From Erythrobacter sp. EC-HK427 (lineage in GTDB: Bacteria > Pseudomonadota > Alphaproteobacteria > Sphingomonadales > Sphingomonadaceae): a DNA stretch of 64,000 bases. Location: the NCBI RefSeq assembly GCF_902498745.1, contig NZ_LR701479.1, positions 562,292 to 626,291 of the forward strand. The letters run 5' to 3'. Every line of letters begins with the position of its first letter. Positions within the stretch are counted from its first letter, which is position 1. The notes below the pieces were generated by a model that had not been told where the DNA came from, made no database searches, and saw only the letters and a list, made by a program, of their open reading frames with translations. The position numbers and the translations under genes are program-made. Below are positions 27,689 through 35,921 of the stretch, piece by piece.

Positions 27689-27835
27689 TCAGCTCCGCTT
27701 CTTACCAGCATCATCACGCTTTTCGCGCCAGCGGCCATCAGCATTCTTGGACCGTGTGAGACCAGAGCTCGGACCAGTCTTCACCTTAGGCCCATCCTTT
27801 GTGCGGTCGTTTCCATTACGATCAAATATGCCCAT
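27689..27835 (-). CDS. small basic protein, 48 residues
   Basis: The start at 27835 ('MGIFDRNGNDRTKDG') has a very good ribosome site, AAGGAG about 8 bases upstream, which supports a real gene despite its size. The product is strongly basic and glycine/lysine-rich ('KNADGRWREKRDDAGKKRS'), hydrophilic throughout and probably disordered or nucleic-acid binding. An upstream in-frame methionine (27874) is less likely because it lacks such a site. It belongs to the minus-strand group with the 113-residue and GIY-YIG-like genes. Confidence 0.55.
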   Translation of the reverse strand: MGIFDRNGNDRTKDGPKVKTGPSSGLTRSKNADGRWREKRDDAGKKRS

Positions 27836-27864
27836 CGTGATTCTCCTTGCCGAGCAGACTGCTG

Positions 27865-27996
27865 TTAAAGCCAACCATGAGCAAGCCCTTCCATTTCATC
27901 GGGGGGTAGCGAACAACCGTACTCGCCAATCACGAACTTCGGTATCAAACCATCTTCCGAGTCCGATTTCAGGATTGGTTCTGGAATGCCCGCCAT
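27865..27996 (-). CDS. possible small protein, 43 residues
   Basis: A 43-codon frame (start ATG at 27996, stop TAA at 27865) reads like protein: 'MAGIPEPILKSDSEDGLIPK', then 'FVIGEYGCSLPPDEMEGLAH'. An in-frame stop lies just before the ATG, fixing the start. The ribosome site is weak (AGG). It ends 29 bases before the well-supported 48-residue gene on the same strand and could be the first gene of that group. No family is recognised. Confidence 0.35.
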   Translation of the reverse strand: MAGIPEPILKSDSEDGLIPKFVIGEYGCSLPPDEMEGLAHGWL

Positions 27997-28167
27997 TGCC
28001 TAGTGGCAACCAATAAAGCGAGCCTTCCGGCGAACGTTTAATGATCGAGAATTGATCTGATTCTCCCCGGAAATGCGCAAAACTGGAAAATGTGGCACAG
28101 GCCCACTCGGGTCAAAGAAGTGGCAAAATCTGACAAACCCAGAAAATCAAACTTCCGAAAGAGTAGC

Positions 28168-29376
28168 ATGAGCCAGACCTTCACGCGCCGCGAGTTCTAC
28201 GACCTCGTCTGGTCCAAACCCATGATCCACCTCGCCAAAGAATTCGGTGTCTCAGACGTCGCGCTCCACAAAATCTGCCGCAAGCACAACATCCCCAACC
28301 CTCCGCTCGGCTGGTGGGCCAAGAAGGCTGCGGGAAAGGCCATCAAGCAGATCCCTTTACCTGAATTTGACAGCGACAGACCCGACGCGATTATCATCCG
28401 CAATGCGCCGGCAGCAGACTGGCAAACTCAAGCGATCGAACTGGCCGAAAAGAAGGCAAGGTCTGCGTCAAGGCCAACCGCTGCAATGCCGAAACGCGGT
28501 AGCGTCATTGTACGGAACACGCTGGCAGCCTTGCGACGCGGTAAGGAAAATGAGCAAGGGCTGATCTGTGTTCGCGATGCAGGACTAGTACCCTGCAGCG
28601 TAGCCAAGCAATCGATAGGCCGCATCGCTGAACTCCTGCCCAAGTTGGAAGCTGCGGCAGAGGTACAGGGCTTCAAGCTAACCCATGACGATGAGCCCAG
28701 TCGCTTTTCGGACGGCGCACAGACAGTCAAATTCGAGATCACGGAAGCGTACACAAGGGAGAAGCACGAGCTTACCCGCAAAGAGAAGGCCGAGCAGGCC
28801 GCCTGGGACAAGCGGAGTGAGAGGCGTGCTTGGCGCTATGTACATGGCGACCCTTACCCAATCTTCGCTGACTGGGACTACCATTCGACGGGGCGGCTCT
28901 CGATCTCGCTCGAGCCTGTCTGGTACTATCGCCAGCCCACACCGCGCCGTTCGTTCAACGACGGCAAGCGCCAGCGCCTCGAAGATCTGGTGGACAAGAT
29001 TGCGATCGGCATTGCAGTCGTCGCAGCCGCGAAAACCGAACGGGATGAGGAAGAGGAGAAACAAGCGCGCGAGCGCGAAAAGGAAAGAGCGGCGCAAGAG
29101 GCTGCAGCGAGAAGCCGGTATATTGAAGACCGACGCCAGGCAGAGCTAACGAGTTTGCTCCTCGCACAGCAGCGCACCAATCAGCTTGAACAGCTCCTGT
29201 CACGCATGGTTGGAGAGGCTACGCCAGATCGAGAGGCCAGGATCTCAGTCTTCGAAAGTTGGCTTCAAAGGCAAATCGACGAGAAACGGCAACTTTTCAC
29301 TCGAGAGGGATTAGAAACGCACTTTGAGCATCTGAAGCTCTTTGGCCAGGATGACGACAAAAACTTCAATGGATAG
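28168..29376 (+). CDS. uncharacterised protein with N-terminal HTH-like segment and coiled coil
   Basis: 402 residues from the ATG at 28168, which has a purine-rich ribosome site; the open frame extends to 28090 but the family-like sequence starts here. The N-terminus ('TRREFYDLVWSKPMIHLAKE', then 'GVSDVALHKICRKHNIPNPP') looks like a helix-turn-helix of the kind found in a common family of uncharacterised proteins on mobile elements. The middle contains 'DWDYHSTGRLSISLEP' strands; the last 130 residues form a long, charged, Glu/Arg-rich coiled coil. It is divergent from the small minus-strand group. Function is unknown; DNA binding is inferred from the N-terminus. Confidence 0.65.
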   Translation: MSQTFTRREFYDLVWSKPMIHLAKEFGVSDVALHKICRKHNIPNPPLGWWAKKAAGKAIKQIPLPEFDSDRPDAIIIRNAPAADWQTQAIELAEKKARSASRPTAAMPKRGSVIVRNTLAALRRGKENEQGLICVRDAGLVPCSVAKQSIGRIAELLPKLEAAAEVQGFKLTHDDEPSRFSDGAQTVKFEITEAYTREKHELTRKEKAEQAAWDKRSERRAWRYVHGDPYPIFADWDYHSTGRLSISLEPVWYYRQPTPRRSFNDGKRQRLEDLVDKIAIGIAVVAAAKTERDEEEEKQAREREKERAAQEAAARSRYIEDRRQAELTSLLLAQQRTNQLEQLLSRMVGEATPDREARISVFESWLQRQIDEKRQLFTREGLETHFEHLKLFGQDDDKNFNG

Positions 29377-29742
29377 GCTGGGCGCCGAGCACTGCTAGCC
29401 AACCTGAAAACGCCCAGGGCTTGTGTTATATGTTGAATGTTTCCAACGCAGGCATTCTAGGCCCGTCGTGATCTTGTCTTCGGCGGAAAAGCGTCGTCGC
29501 GTTGTCCAGCGAGTATCCGCCGCGAATGGCTAGACCGATGCCTGCGGTTGGCCCGAGAGTCTGGTCTCATTTTCACTCCCTCGTGACTACGTTGAGATCA
29601 AAACAATCGAAAATTTTCGAGTTCAAATCTTTGCCCATGCTGCTGATGGAAAACAGTTGAGCTCCGTCTTTCGGATAATGATTCAGACCAGCAAAAATGA
29701 TGGGTTGCCGTGACGGGACTCGAAATTTGATTTTTTTCTCCG
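29377..29742. other. gap with no supported gene
   Basis: About 365 bases between convergent genes. CTGGGCG and CGCCCAG (7-base arms, loop about 30) flank the end of the 402-residue gene at roughly 29,380-29,430, but there is no T-run, so a terminator is doubtful. A minus-strand frame at 29573-29800 overlaps the next gene and looks like a shadow. Confidence 0.3.
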
Positions 29743-31017
29743 TCAGGGAGTGAATGTACCGGCAGGCTCGGCGTAGCTCTTGATGCTCTTTTCGGGGCAT
29801 TCATGCCAGCCGATGTTGAATGCCCAATAGGTCGGAAAGAAATAGAGCGTCGAGTAAGGCAGGTGCTCATGAATCCATCGAGCGAGGATCCGCCAATCGC
29901 CTTGCTCTTGGCGCTTGGCCCAGAAACCAGGCACGACCACGCAAGCCATCGCCCCCATTTGACCGTTTTCGTCGAGGCGATCCCAGATGTGCCCTGCGAA
30001 ATTGTTCTCGTTCGAAGCACAGGTGTAGCCGGCTTTCTTCTTGCGCTGCATCGCATTGCAGAAGCCATTGACCTCACACGAGCGATACGCAGACCGGATC
30101 GCAATCCTGCCCCAATGGTCTTGAAGGGGTTCGAGCAATTCCTCGCATAGGCGTTTGCCCGCCTTGATCGCCAGGTCTGGATCATCTGGCGCATTGTTAA
30201 GGCCGTGGATCATTGCGACCTCGGAATAGAGCATGTCCCGCATGAAGAAGGACTTCGACAACTGGACCCGACCCAGATCTGTCAGCTTGGGGACTGTCCT
30301 GGCCGTACCGAGCCTGGTGTGCGGACCGTCGTTTGGCTCCGCGACCCATCCAACACGAAGCGCAACGTCGTCACGAACTTTCGGCGCGCTAACCGTTCCC
30401 ACCTGAGGAGGAGGGAAGCCTAAGGCAGTTGCGAATGCGCTAAAATCATCAAACCACGAACGGCACGGGCAGAAGCTTTGCACCAACATGACCGCGTCAT
30501 GTGCGTGGTAGCGCTTTGCTTCGATGATTGCCGAGGCTGCCCGGTGAATGAGCTGATACCGCAACGAAGCGGTTGCCGAAGGATCGATACCAAGCATACC
30601 GCACAGCCGATCAAGTCGAGCCGTCCTGGTAGGAAGATCACCCTTTGGGTCAGCCAGCCACTCTCCGACGGTTGGACCAAAGGTCTCGTCGACTTTCGCT
30701 TCGATGGCAAGAACGCCAAGCCCGCTCTCGTGACGAACGATAGCCATGAGGTCTGTCTGGCTTGGCCGTTGACCGTCACCAAGATCGACAGAACGCTCAA
30801 GGAAGGCATCCAGCAATGTGCAATCGCGAAGCACGGCATCGTTGCTCAACGCAGCCTGTACGGACGACGGCAACGCGTTCGCAGCAAACCAGAGGTCGAC
30901 CACAGATTTGGCTGACCTTCCGGGCTGCCAATGGGTCGGCGAACCGAGATGATGGATTGCGTCCTCCGGTCGGAGCAACGGCACGTGAACCTTCCGGATC
31001 GAAATGTCGTTTTGCAT
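29743..31017 (-). CDS. fusion of DUF6946-like domain and peptidase M15-like domain
   Basis: 424 residues from the ATG at 31017 (GGAAGG upstream); a start at 31065 would add 16 residues. The N-terminal half (about 1-205) contains 'TDLMAIVRHESGLGVLAIEAKVDETFGPTVGEW', an acidic-plus-EAK pattern suggestive of a PD-(D/E)XK-like fold, as in the family I recall as DUF6946. The C-terminal half has 'IRSAYRSCEVN', 'FAGHIWDRLDENG', 'MACVVVP' and 'FNIGWHECPEKSIKSY', resembling M15-type D-Ala-D-Ala peptidase-like domains with metal-binding His/Asp (HIWD and WHE). Both halves occur as separate uncharacterised proteins in mobile DNA. No signal peptide is present, so the peptidase-like half is cytoplasmic unless exported otherwise. 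Function is unknown. Confidence 0.55.
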   Translation of the reverse strand: MQNDISIRKVHVPLLRPEDAIHHLGSPTHWQPGRSAKSVVDLWFAANALPSSVQAALSNDAVLRDCTLLDAFLERSVDLGDGQRPSQTDLMAIVRHESGLGVLAIEAKVDETFGPTVGEWLADPKGDLPTRTARLDRLCGMLGIDPSATASLRYQLIHRAASAIIEAKRYHAHDAVMLVQSFCPCRSWFDDFSAFATALGFPPPQVGTVSAPKVRDDVALRVGWVAEPNDGPHTRLGTARTVPKLTDLGRVQLSKSFFMRDMLYSEVAMIHGLNNAPDDPDLAIKAGKRLCEELLEPLQDHWGRIAIRSAYRSCEVNGFCNAMQRKKKAGYTCASNENNFAGHIWDRLDENGQMGAMACVVVPGFWAKRQEQGDWRILARWIHEHLPYSTLYFFPTYWAFNIGWHECPEKSIKSYAEPAGTFTP

Positions 31018-31165
31018 TGCCAGTCGCTCGCCTTCCTCGCTGTCCGTCGTAAGAACATTTCGCATAACTCGCGGCGAGAAGCAGCGGATTGCCGGCCTCG
31101 TCTCGGTTTGATGTTTAGGCGGCGAGCCACGTTGACGGCTTGCGTTGATTGCTAACGAAGGCTCT

Positions 31166-31762
31166 TCAAGAGTTGGACTTGGCTACCATTGCATCCCTGA
31201 GGCGCTGAAACGCTTCGCTCGCAACCAGCAAAGCGTCAGCAGCACGGACTACAGGCTCCATCGCCTCGGCTAGATCATCGTTACTAAGTCCCTCTGCAAT
31301 TTTCTGGGCATCGAATTCAATGGGAAGATAAATTCGATTGCCATCACGGCGAAATCCGGAGCGCTCAATATCACGCAGATCGCTCGCATGCGCCTCAAGA
31401 ATCTGCTTGTAATCTTTCACGTATAGGTTGTCGTGATACCACTGGATGCCGATCGCCTCCCGATCCGTCCTTGGGGCAATGTAGCTGGCGAGCCATGTCC
31501 TATGGTGGGAGTCATCCGCAGTCAGCCGGAACCAAGGATCGCTGTCCTTGTCCTTGTCGAGCCAAGTACGCGGTGCGAACCAGGCCACGTTAAGATCATC
31601 ATCGTCTTCGAAATGATAGTCGGCATCCGCAAGCGCCTGCTTCAGCGCATTCCACGCCGCTTCATTCACACGCGGGTCGATCACCTCTTCAACGCGCGTG
31701 AGTGCTAGTTCAAGGTCGCTAACATTTTCTGCGATTAGCGCATCGAGGTCGTTCTGTTCCAT
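31166..31762 (-). CDS. uncharacterised partner protein of PD-(D/E)XK gene
   Basis: 198 residues from the ATG at 31762 ('MEQNDLDALIAENVSDLELAL'), two bases after the stop of the nuclease-like gene; a longer frame to 31867 would overlap that gene. It is acidic (clusters 'FEDDDDLN' and 'DKDKDSDPW'), mostly helical, with a beta section in the middle ('WLASYIAPRTDREAIGIQWY') and helices at the C-terminus. No domain is recognised. Tight linkage to a PD-(D/E)XK gene, and its acidity, would fit an inhibitor, specificity or sensor subunit, but this is inference. Confidence 0.6.
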   Translation of the reverse strand: MEQNDLDALIAENVSDLELALTRVEEVIDPRVNEAAWNALKQALADADYHFEDDDDLNVAWFAPRTWLDKDKDSDPWFRLTADDSHHRTWLASYIAPRTDREAIGIQWYHDNLYVKDYKQILEAHASDLRDIERSGFRRDGNRIYLPIEFDAQKIAEGLSNDDLAEAMEPVVRAADALLVASEAFQRLRDAMVAKSNS

Positions 31763-31764
31763 TT

Positions 31765-32472
31765 TTATATCCCCAGCGTACGGCAATGCTGGCCGAACTG
31801 ACTTATCAGCCAGCCAGAGTGAGTGGATGAATTGGCTTGCTCCGCGATATCCCCAAGCTTTCGCCAAGTTATGTGCGGAACCGAAATAGTGTCGTCTCTT
31901 GAGCGGTAGGGCGAAAGGAAAACCACTTCGTGTTTTTCGCGTCCCATTAGGTTTGCCCGCGCCGCAATCGCGGCTCGGTAATCCGAAAGCTGGTTATCGC
32001 GTTCCGATGCGAATATCTTTACTTCTATGCCAACGACAGATGATCGGGTTTCAATGGTGATATCCACGCGATCCGTAGTTGCCCCATTCAGACAGTGTTC
32101 TGTTTGGACTACATATCCGCACGCCAGCTCGTCGTTGTCCGGTAGATGGCTTCCTGCCTTAGCGAAGAAGCGAGCTAGGAAAGCCTGCGCTTCGAGTCCG
32201 TACTTTCTACGATCCCATAGGTCCGCCAGTACCGCGCAATTTCGCACCTCATCGTGACGCAGGCTGGAAGTCGTCCAAGGGTTGGCACACGCTCGCTCCT
32301 CGGCCTGTTGCAGCGGAAGTCGAAGCGCATCAATAAAGCGCGATAGCCGGTCGGCATCCACCAGCGCCTCGCCAACTGGCGCCCTTTTTAACTCATGCAA
32401 ATATGGGCCAGCGTCGCCGAAGAACCGCTTCAGCCGGTCGCCAAGCGCCTTATCTGCTCCAATCGAAATCAT
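31765..32472 (-). CDS. PD-(D/E)XK-family nuclease-like protein
   Basis: 235 residues. The catalytic core is visible near residues 130-170: 'TDRVDITIETRSSVVGIEVKIFASERDNQLSDYRAAI', giving Asp, then Glu-x-Lys and the downstream helix with Gln that is typical of PDDEXK proteins. The N-terminal 110 residues are helical ('FLARFFAKAGSHLPD'). It is the first gene of a two-gene minus-strand operon with the acidic protein at 31166-31762. PDDEXK nucleases of this size are common in defence islands and restriction-type modules. Substrate is unknown. Confidence 0.72.
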   Translation of the reverse strand: MISIGADKALGDRLKRFFGDAGPYLHELKRAPVGEALVDADRLSRFIDALRLPLQQAEERACANPWTTSSLRHDEVRNCAVLADLWDRRKYGLEAQAFLARFFAKAGSHLPDNDELACGYVVQTEHCLNGATTDRVDITIETRSSVVGIEVKIFASERDNQLSDYRAAIAARANLMGREKHEVVFLSPYRSRDDTISVPHITWRKLGDIAEQANSSTHSGWLISQFGQHCRTLGI

Positions 32473-32511
32473 GGATATTCTTTCCTGCTCGCCGAAATTT
32501 CCTGCGGAAAA

Positions 32512-32703
32512 TCAACGTCGCCAATGATTGCGCCTTTTTCTCAACGCCGCCCAGTTCGCAGGCATCAATTTAACTGCCTCACCGCTATAAACCGTGACGG
32601 CGTCGTCGCAACTCGCATAAAACTGCTCTGGTTGCCGGTATTGCAGTTTGGCAAAATGGGCTGCGGACTTGGCGCGGTTAATGTCTTCCTTGGCATGAGG
32701 ATA
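32512..32703 (-). pseudogene. C-terminal remnant of an uncharacterised protein
   Basis: Minus-strand frame ending at the TGA at 32512-32514 reads 'KSAAHFAKLQYRQPEQFYAS', then 'GEAVKLMPANWAALRKRRNH', which has convincing protein character (aromatic core, basic tail). No ATG, GTG or TTG precedes it before the stop that overlaps the end of the WYL gene, so it is probably the tail of a truncated gene. It could instead use a rare start. The family is not identified. Confidence 0.35.
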
Positions 32704-32705
32704 TT

Positions 32706-33734
32706 CTATTCACCTGCCGCGTCAGTTTCGGCCGTACCTTGGTGCGAACTGGAGATTGCCGTTCGTGCCGCGTAGAGCTGCTTGGCCATGACAGCCTTCA
32801 GCTCATCGGGACTTTCGATGACCAGGCCGCCGGCCCAGGCAAAGAGATGGTTCGCGAGTTCGAGCAGACCGCCCGAGGTAAATGTTACCCGAACGGATCC
32901 GTCGGCAAGCTCCTTCAACTCCTGCTTCGGATGGAACCTCCACTCACGTGCCCGCTGCGCCGCCTCTGGCAGGATGCGTAGGCACACCTCATACGGTTGC
33001 TCGCGAAACATGCCGAAACTGCCTGCCAGCCATTCATCGAGATCGAAATCTTCCGGCGCAGCGCCCACAGTGTCCGAAACCACCGCGTTCTGAACCCGAT
33101 CCAGTCTATAGGTCACCAGGCCGTATCCGCCTTTCGGAAAAGCCGCGACGAGATAACTGACGGTGCCGTGCAAAATGCCGTGTGGGATGACTCTGCGCCA
33201 AACCGACTCATCCTCACCTTCACGCCGGTAGTCAAACTCAAGACATTGGCCGGCAAAGATCGCCTGAGACGCTGCCGCCAAGGTCTCGGGTGCCACTGAG
33301 GCAACGGCGCCTGGGCCAACCAGCGTCCTTTGCAAACGCGCGAGTTCGGCAAAGTCGCGATCGACGCGCCGCTTTTCCATGCCGTCGAAGCTGGCGCGAA
33401 GCTTCACCAAAAGCGCATCGAGCAATTCTGCCCGGGGAGATCGCGCCTTTGTGGCGGCAAGCACTTCGGCCTGCAGTGCCGCCAGTTCGGCAGCGTTCGG
33501 ACGAACGTAATGGCGGCGAAGCGAATCCCGGATCAGAAAGCGCTTGCGCCTGCCATCTTCGATTTCATCGAGGTCAAAATGCAAGGCGATCGTGTCGCGC
33601 GTCCGCTCGGCCGACCTGCGTTGCTGTCCAAGAACTTCTGCCATTTCGTCCAGCGTCAATCCCTCAACACTGTCGGCCAGGGCCCTCACCAAGGTAAGGA
33701 CCCGGTCAAGCGGCGCTTTGCGGCGTTCGGCCAT
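32706..33734 (-). CDS. WYL-domain transcriptional regulator
   Basis: 342 residues from the ATG at 33734 ('MAERRKAPLDRVLTLVRALA'), chosen because it falls just after the stop of the upstream gene; the frame extends to 33797. An N-terminal winged helix-turn-helix ('LTLDEMAEVLGQQRRSAERTRDTIA') is followed by the WYL domain ('QCLEFDYRREGEDES', 'HGTVSYLVAAFPKGGYGLVTYRLDRV') and a WCX-like C-terminal extension. WYL proteins bind ligands or nucleic acid and commonly control defence islands, for example as BrxR/CapW-type repressors. It is last in an operon with the DUF2779 and 175-residue genes. Confidence 0.88.
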   Translation of the reverse strand: MAERRKAPLDRVLTLVRALADSVEGLTLDEMAEVLGQQRRSAERTRDTIALHFDLDEIEDGRRKRFLIRDSLRRHYVRPNAAELAALQAEVLAATKARSPRAELLDALLVKLRASFDGMEKRRVDRDFAELARLQRTLVGPGAVASVAPETLAAASQAIFAGQCLEFDYRREGEDESVWRRVIPHGILHGTVSYLVAAFPKGGYGLVTYRLDRVQNAVVSDTVGAAPEDFDLDEWLAGSFGMFREQPYEVCLRILPEAAQRAREWRFHPKQELKELADGSVRVTFTSGGLLELANHLFAWAGGLVIESPDELKAVMAKQLYAARTAISSSHQGTAETDAAGE

Positions 33735-33739
33735 TGCTT

Positions 33740-35239
33740 CTAGCCCCCGGCCAGTTTGCGGTAGATCTCGACCATTGCGAGCGTATCCCGCTCGCAATAG
33801 GCGATCAGATCAGCCGCCAGTTCGGCGCGCCGCCCTTCCGGGCAATCAGGATCGGTTGCTTCGATATAGGCAAGTTGCGCATCCCCGCCATCGGCAACCT
33901 GCAGATCGCCATAGTCCAACTCCGGCAGAAGCGTGGGAAGCACTGCTTTGATCGAAAAGCTCCCCCGCTGGTCGCGGTGGTAGTAATTGTTCTTGGCTAC
34001 AGGGAGCAGATCGACCGTTCGCTCTGCGAGCGACAGAAGCGCATCGCGGTGTCGGGGAACGTCTTGCGCCAACAAGCGCAAACAGCGGCGCTCAAATCCT
34101 GCGTTCCAGGCAATGACAGCGCCGCTATCCGGAAGACCTGCGAGCGCTTCGGCAATGGTATCGCGGGGATCCTGCCCGGAAAGCTCGAGAGCCTCGATAT
34201 GGTCGAGATTGCCATCTGCCTGCTCAACATGTGCGGAAAACTGAAACGGGACTTGGCCATAGGGCGAGGTGCCCACCCAGCGCGGGATGGCGAAGGCAAT
34301 GGTTTCGAAGTCGAGCCAGATGCGCGGGTAAGCCCAGTCGGCGGTCGCCTTTCTCACTCCTTCGGTATTGAGATAGACTTCGCCGGTGCGGACTGCCTCT
34401 TTAATCCTGGCGTGAAGAGGATTGAGCCCGGCATCCTCGGGAAGCTCGGCGATCTCGAAAATGTCATCGTCAGCCCATTTCTCGGCAAGCCGTGCGCCGG
34501 TATTGGGCAGCTCGCTAATTGGCCATTCTGGGCCAGCGGGTTCGAGGCCCGAGCAGTACGCCGAGAATTCACACGCGAACGGCGCACGGCAATGCGGGCC
34601 GGTTGCGCAAACGGGTTCGTCACCCGCGAGCATCTGCCGGATTTCTTTGACCATGGCTTCCCGCGTGGCAGCGATCCCAGAGATATCGCTCAGCAGGGAG
34701 GCATCATTGAAGATGCCTGTGTAAGCGCCAGGCGACTCAAGCACAAAACTGGTATCGATATGGCGGATTGCAGCGCTGGCAATGGCGACACCGCAATTGG
34801 CGATCACCCAGTATTGCGTCGCAAGATCGCCAATGTGATACGCCTTCGCACTGCCTGAGCTTTTCACTTCATAGATGTGCCACGTCACCCCGGTCGGCGC
34901 GTGCTCGGGAACCAGAATATCGACCCGCACAAGCACGCCTTCATGCTCGAAGGTGGCTTCGAAAATTGGCCGGTCGGCAACTGCGACGAGTTCGGCCGTG
35001 CGGGCGAGTGCAGCTTGCAGATCAGGCTCAGCCTCGACCATGATGCCATGTTCGACTTGCGCGCAGGCGAGGTCACCCACCGCATGCCCTGCTGCGAAAC
35101 TCATTTGCGTCGACGCATCGACCTTAGAGCGCTCGTGCGCATGGACCTGTTGCCACAAGCGGCGCGGACACTGCTCGAAGGCACTGATCCGCGACTTCGA
35201 GAGCCCGTAGCTTGATCGCTGGGATGAAGCCTTGGTCAT
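33740..35239 (-). CDS. Cas4-like/DUF2779 nuclease protein
   Basis: 499 residues in two parts. The N-terminal half resembles Cas4/RecB-type PD-(D/E)XK nucleases: 'SKSRISAFEQCPRRLW', 'WHIYEVKSSGSAKAYHIGDLATQ' (the ExK core with a following Gln) and three further cysteines in 'HCRAPFACEFSAYC', which with the first Cys could hold an iron-sulphur cluster. The C-terminal DUF2779 part has a DEDD exonuclease-like pattern: 'WLDFETIAFAIPRWVGT', 'IAWNAGFERRCL' and 'AYCERDTLAMVEIY'. Two nuclease-like folds in one protein suggest DNA or RNA processing. It starts one base inside the stop of the 175-residue gene (TGATG) and is 5 bases from the WYL gene. Confidence 0.82.
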   Translation of the reverse strand: MTKASSQRSSYGLSKSRISAFEQCPRRLWQQVHAHERSKVDASTQMSFAAGHAVGDLACAQVEHGIMVEAEPDLQAALARTAELVAVADRPIFEATFEHEGVLVRVDILVPEHAPTGVTWHIYEVKSSGSAKAYHIGDLATQYWVIANCGVAIASAAIRHIDTSFVLESPGAYTGIFNDASLLSDISGIAATREAMVKEIRQMLAGDEPVCATGPHCRAPFACEFSAYCSGLEPAGPEWPISELPNTGARLAEKWADDDIFEIAELPEDAGLNPLHARIKEAVRTGEVYLNTEGVRKATADWAYPRIWLDFETIAFAIPRWVGTSPYGQVPFQFSAHVEQADGNLDHIEALELSGQDPRDTIAEALAGLPDSGAVIAWNAGFERRCLRLLAQDVPRHRDALLSLAERTVDLLPVAKNNYYHRDQRGSFSIKAVLPTLLPELDYGDLQVADGGDAQLAYIEATDPDCPEGRRAELAADLIAYCERDTLAMVEIYRKLAGG

Positions 35240-35766
35240 CAGGCGCGGGAAATCAGGATGGTGTGCGGTAAATTTCCAAAGGCGTTACTGACCTCCTCGA
35301 ACGCCTCACCGGCATTTTCGATGATGATATCGATGCTCGTCAGCGGCGGCTCTGATATCGCACCATAGGTCATGCTGGCGAACGTCTCGGCTTCCTCCCT
35401 GGCCCGTGCTGGGAGGCGCGAGCGACGGTTCATCCCGCCAACATCGTTCAGGAGTTCCTTGAAATACCATGCACCTGACGTTGCAGCACGAGTTTCGTCA
35501 TCTGCAGGATTTTCGTAGATCCCGAGCCAGAATTCGCAATTCAAGTCGTCCCCGTGTTCCACCAGATGGGCAATAAGCCAAAGCGGGTTTTCAAACAGCT
35601 GGGCGGGATAACGCGCGCTGGCCTTGGTGGTGCCGCCGCGTCGCTGGCGAACCGGTAGCAAAATGATCGGACCTTCATCGTCACCAATTTCCATGGCCTG
35701 CTTGATTTGCTCGTAATCATCGCCTGTGTGCTGCGATTCGATCCAGCGAATTTGCACTCTCTTCAT
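35239..35766 (-). CDS. uncharacterised protein, 175 residues, first gene of WYL operon
   Basis: A soluble protein without recognisable domain, preceded by a purine-rich ribosome site (GAGCGAGGG). Features seen: an N-terminal 'VQIRWIESQHTGDDYEQIKQAME', a basic 'VRQRRGGTTKASARYPAQLF' patch and a C-terminal 'SIDIIIENAGEAFEEVSNAFGNL' segment. It is translationally coupled to the Cas4-like/DUF2779 gene through a one-base stop/start overlap, so the two products probably act together. No homologous function is known to me. Confidence 0.6.
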   Translation of the reverse strand: MKRVQIRWIESQHTGDDYEQIKQAMEIGDDEGPIILLPVRQRRGGTTKASARYPAQLFENPLWLIAHLVEHGDDLNCEFWLGIYENPADDETRAATSGAWYFKELLNDVGGMNRRSRLPARAREEAETFASMTYGAISEPPLTSIDIIIENAGEAFEEVSNAFGNLPHTILISRA

Positions 35767-35921
35767 GTACCCTCGCTCCCATTTGTGCGCCTAGAGCGAT
35801 CTCTGAGACCAATCCCCGACAGAAACGGACATAGTAAGCTTATTACCTGATCATCAATGGAAAAACTGGTGTTCAGCTTGATGCAGACCACATCATCTTG
35901 CATGCTTAGCCAGGCGCATTG

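Noticed and set aside
29573-29800. 75-codon minus-strand frame after the DUF6946/M15-like gene
   Set aside because: Its first part overlaps the end of that gene in a different frame and no ribosome site is present; treated as a shadow.
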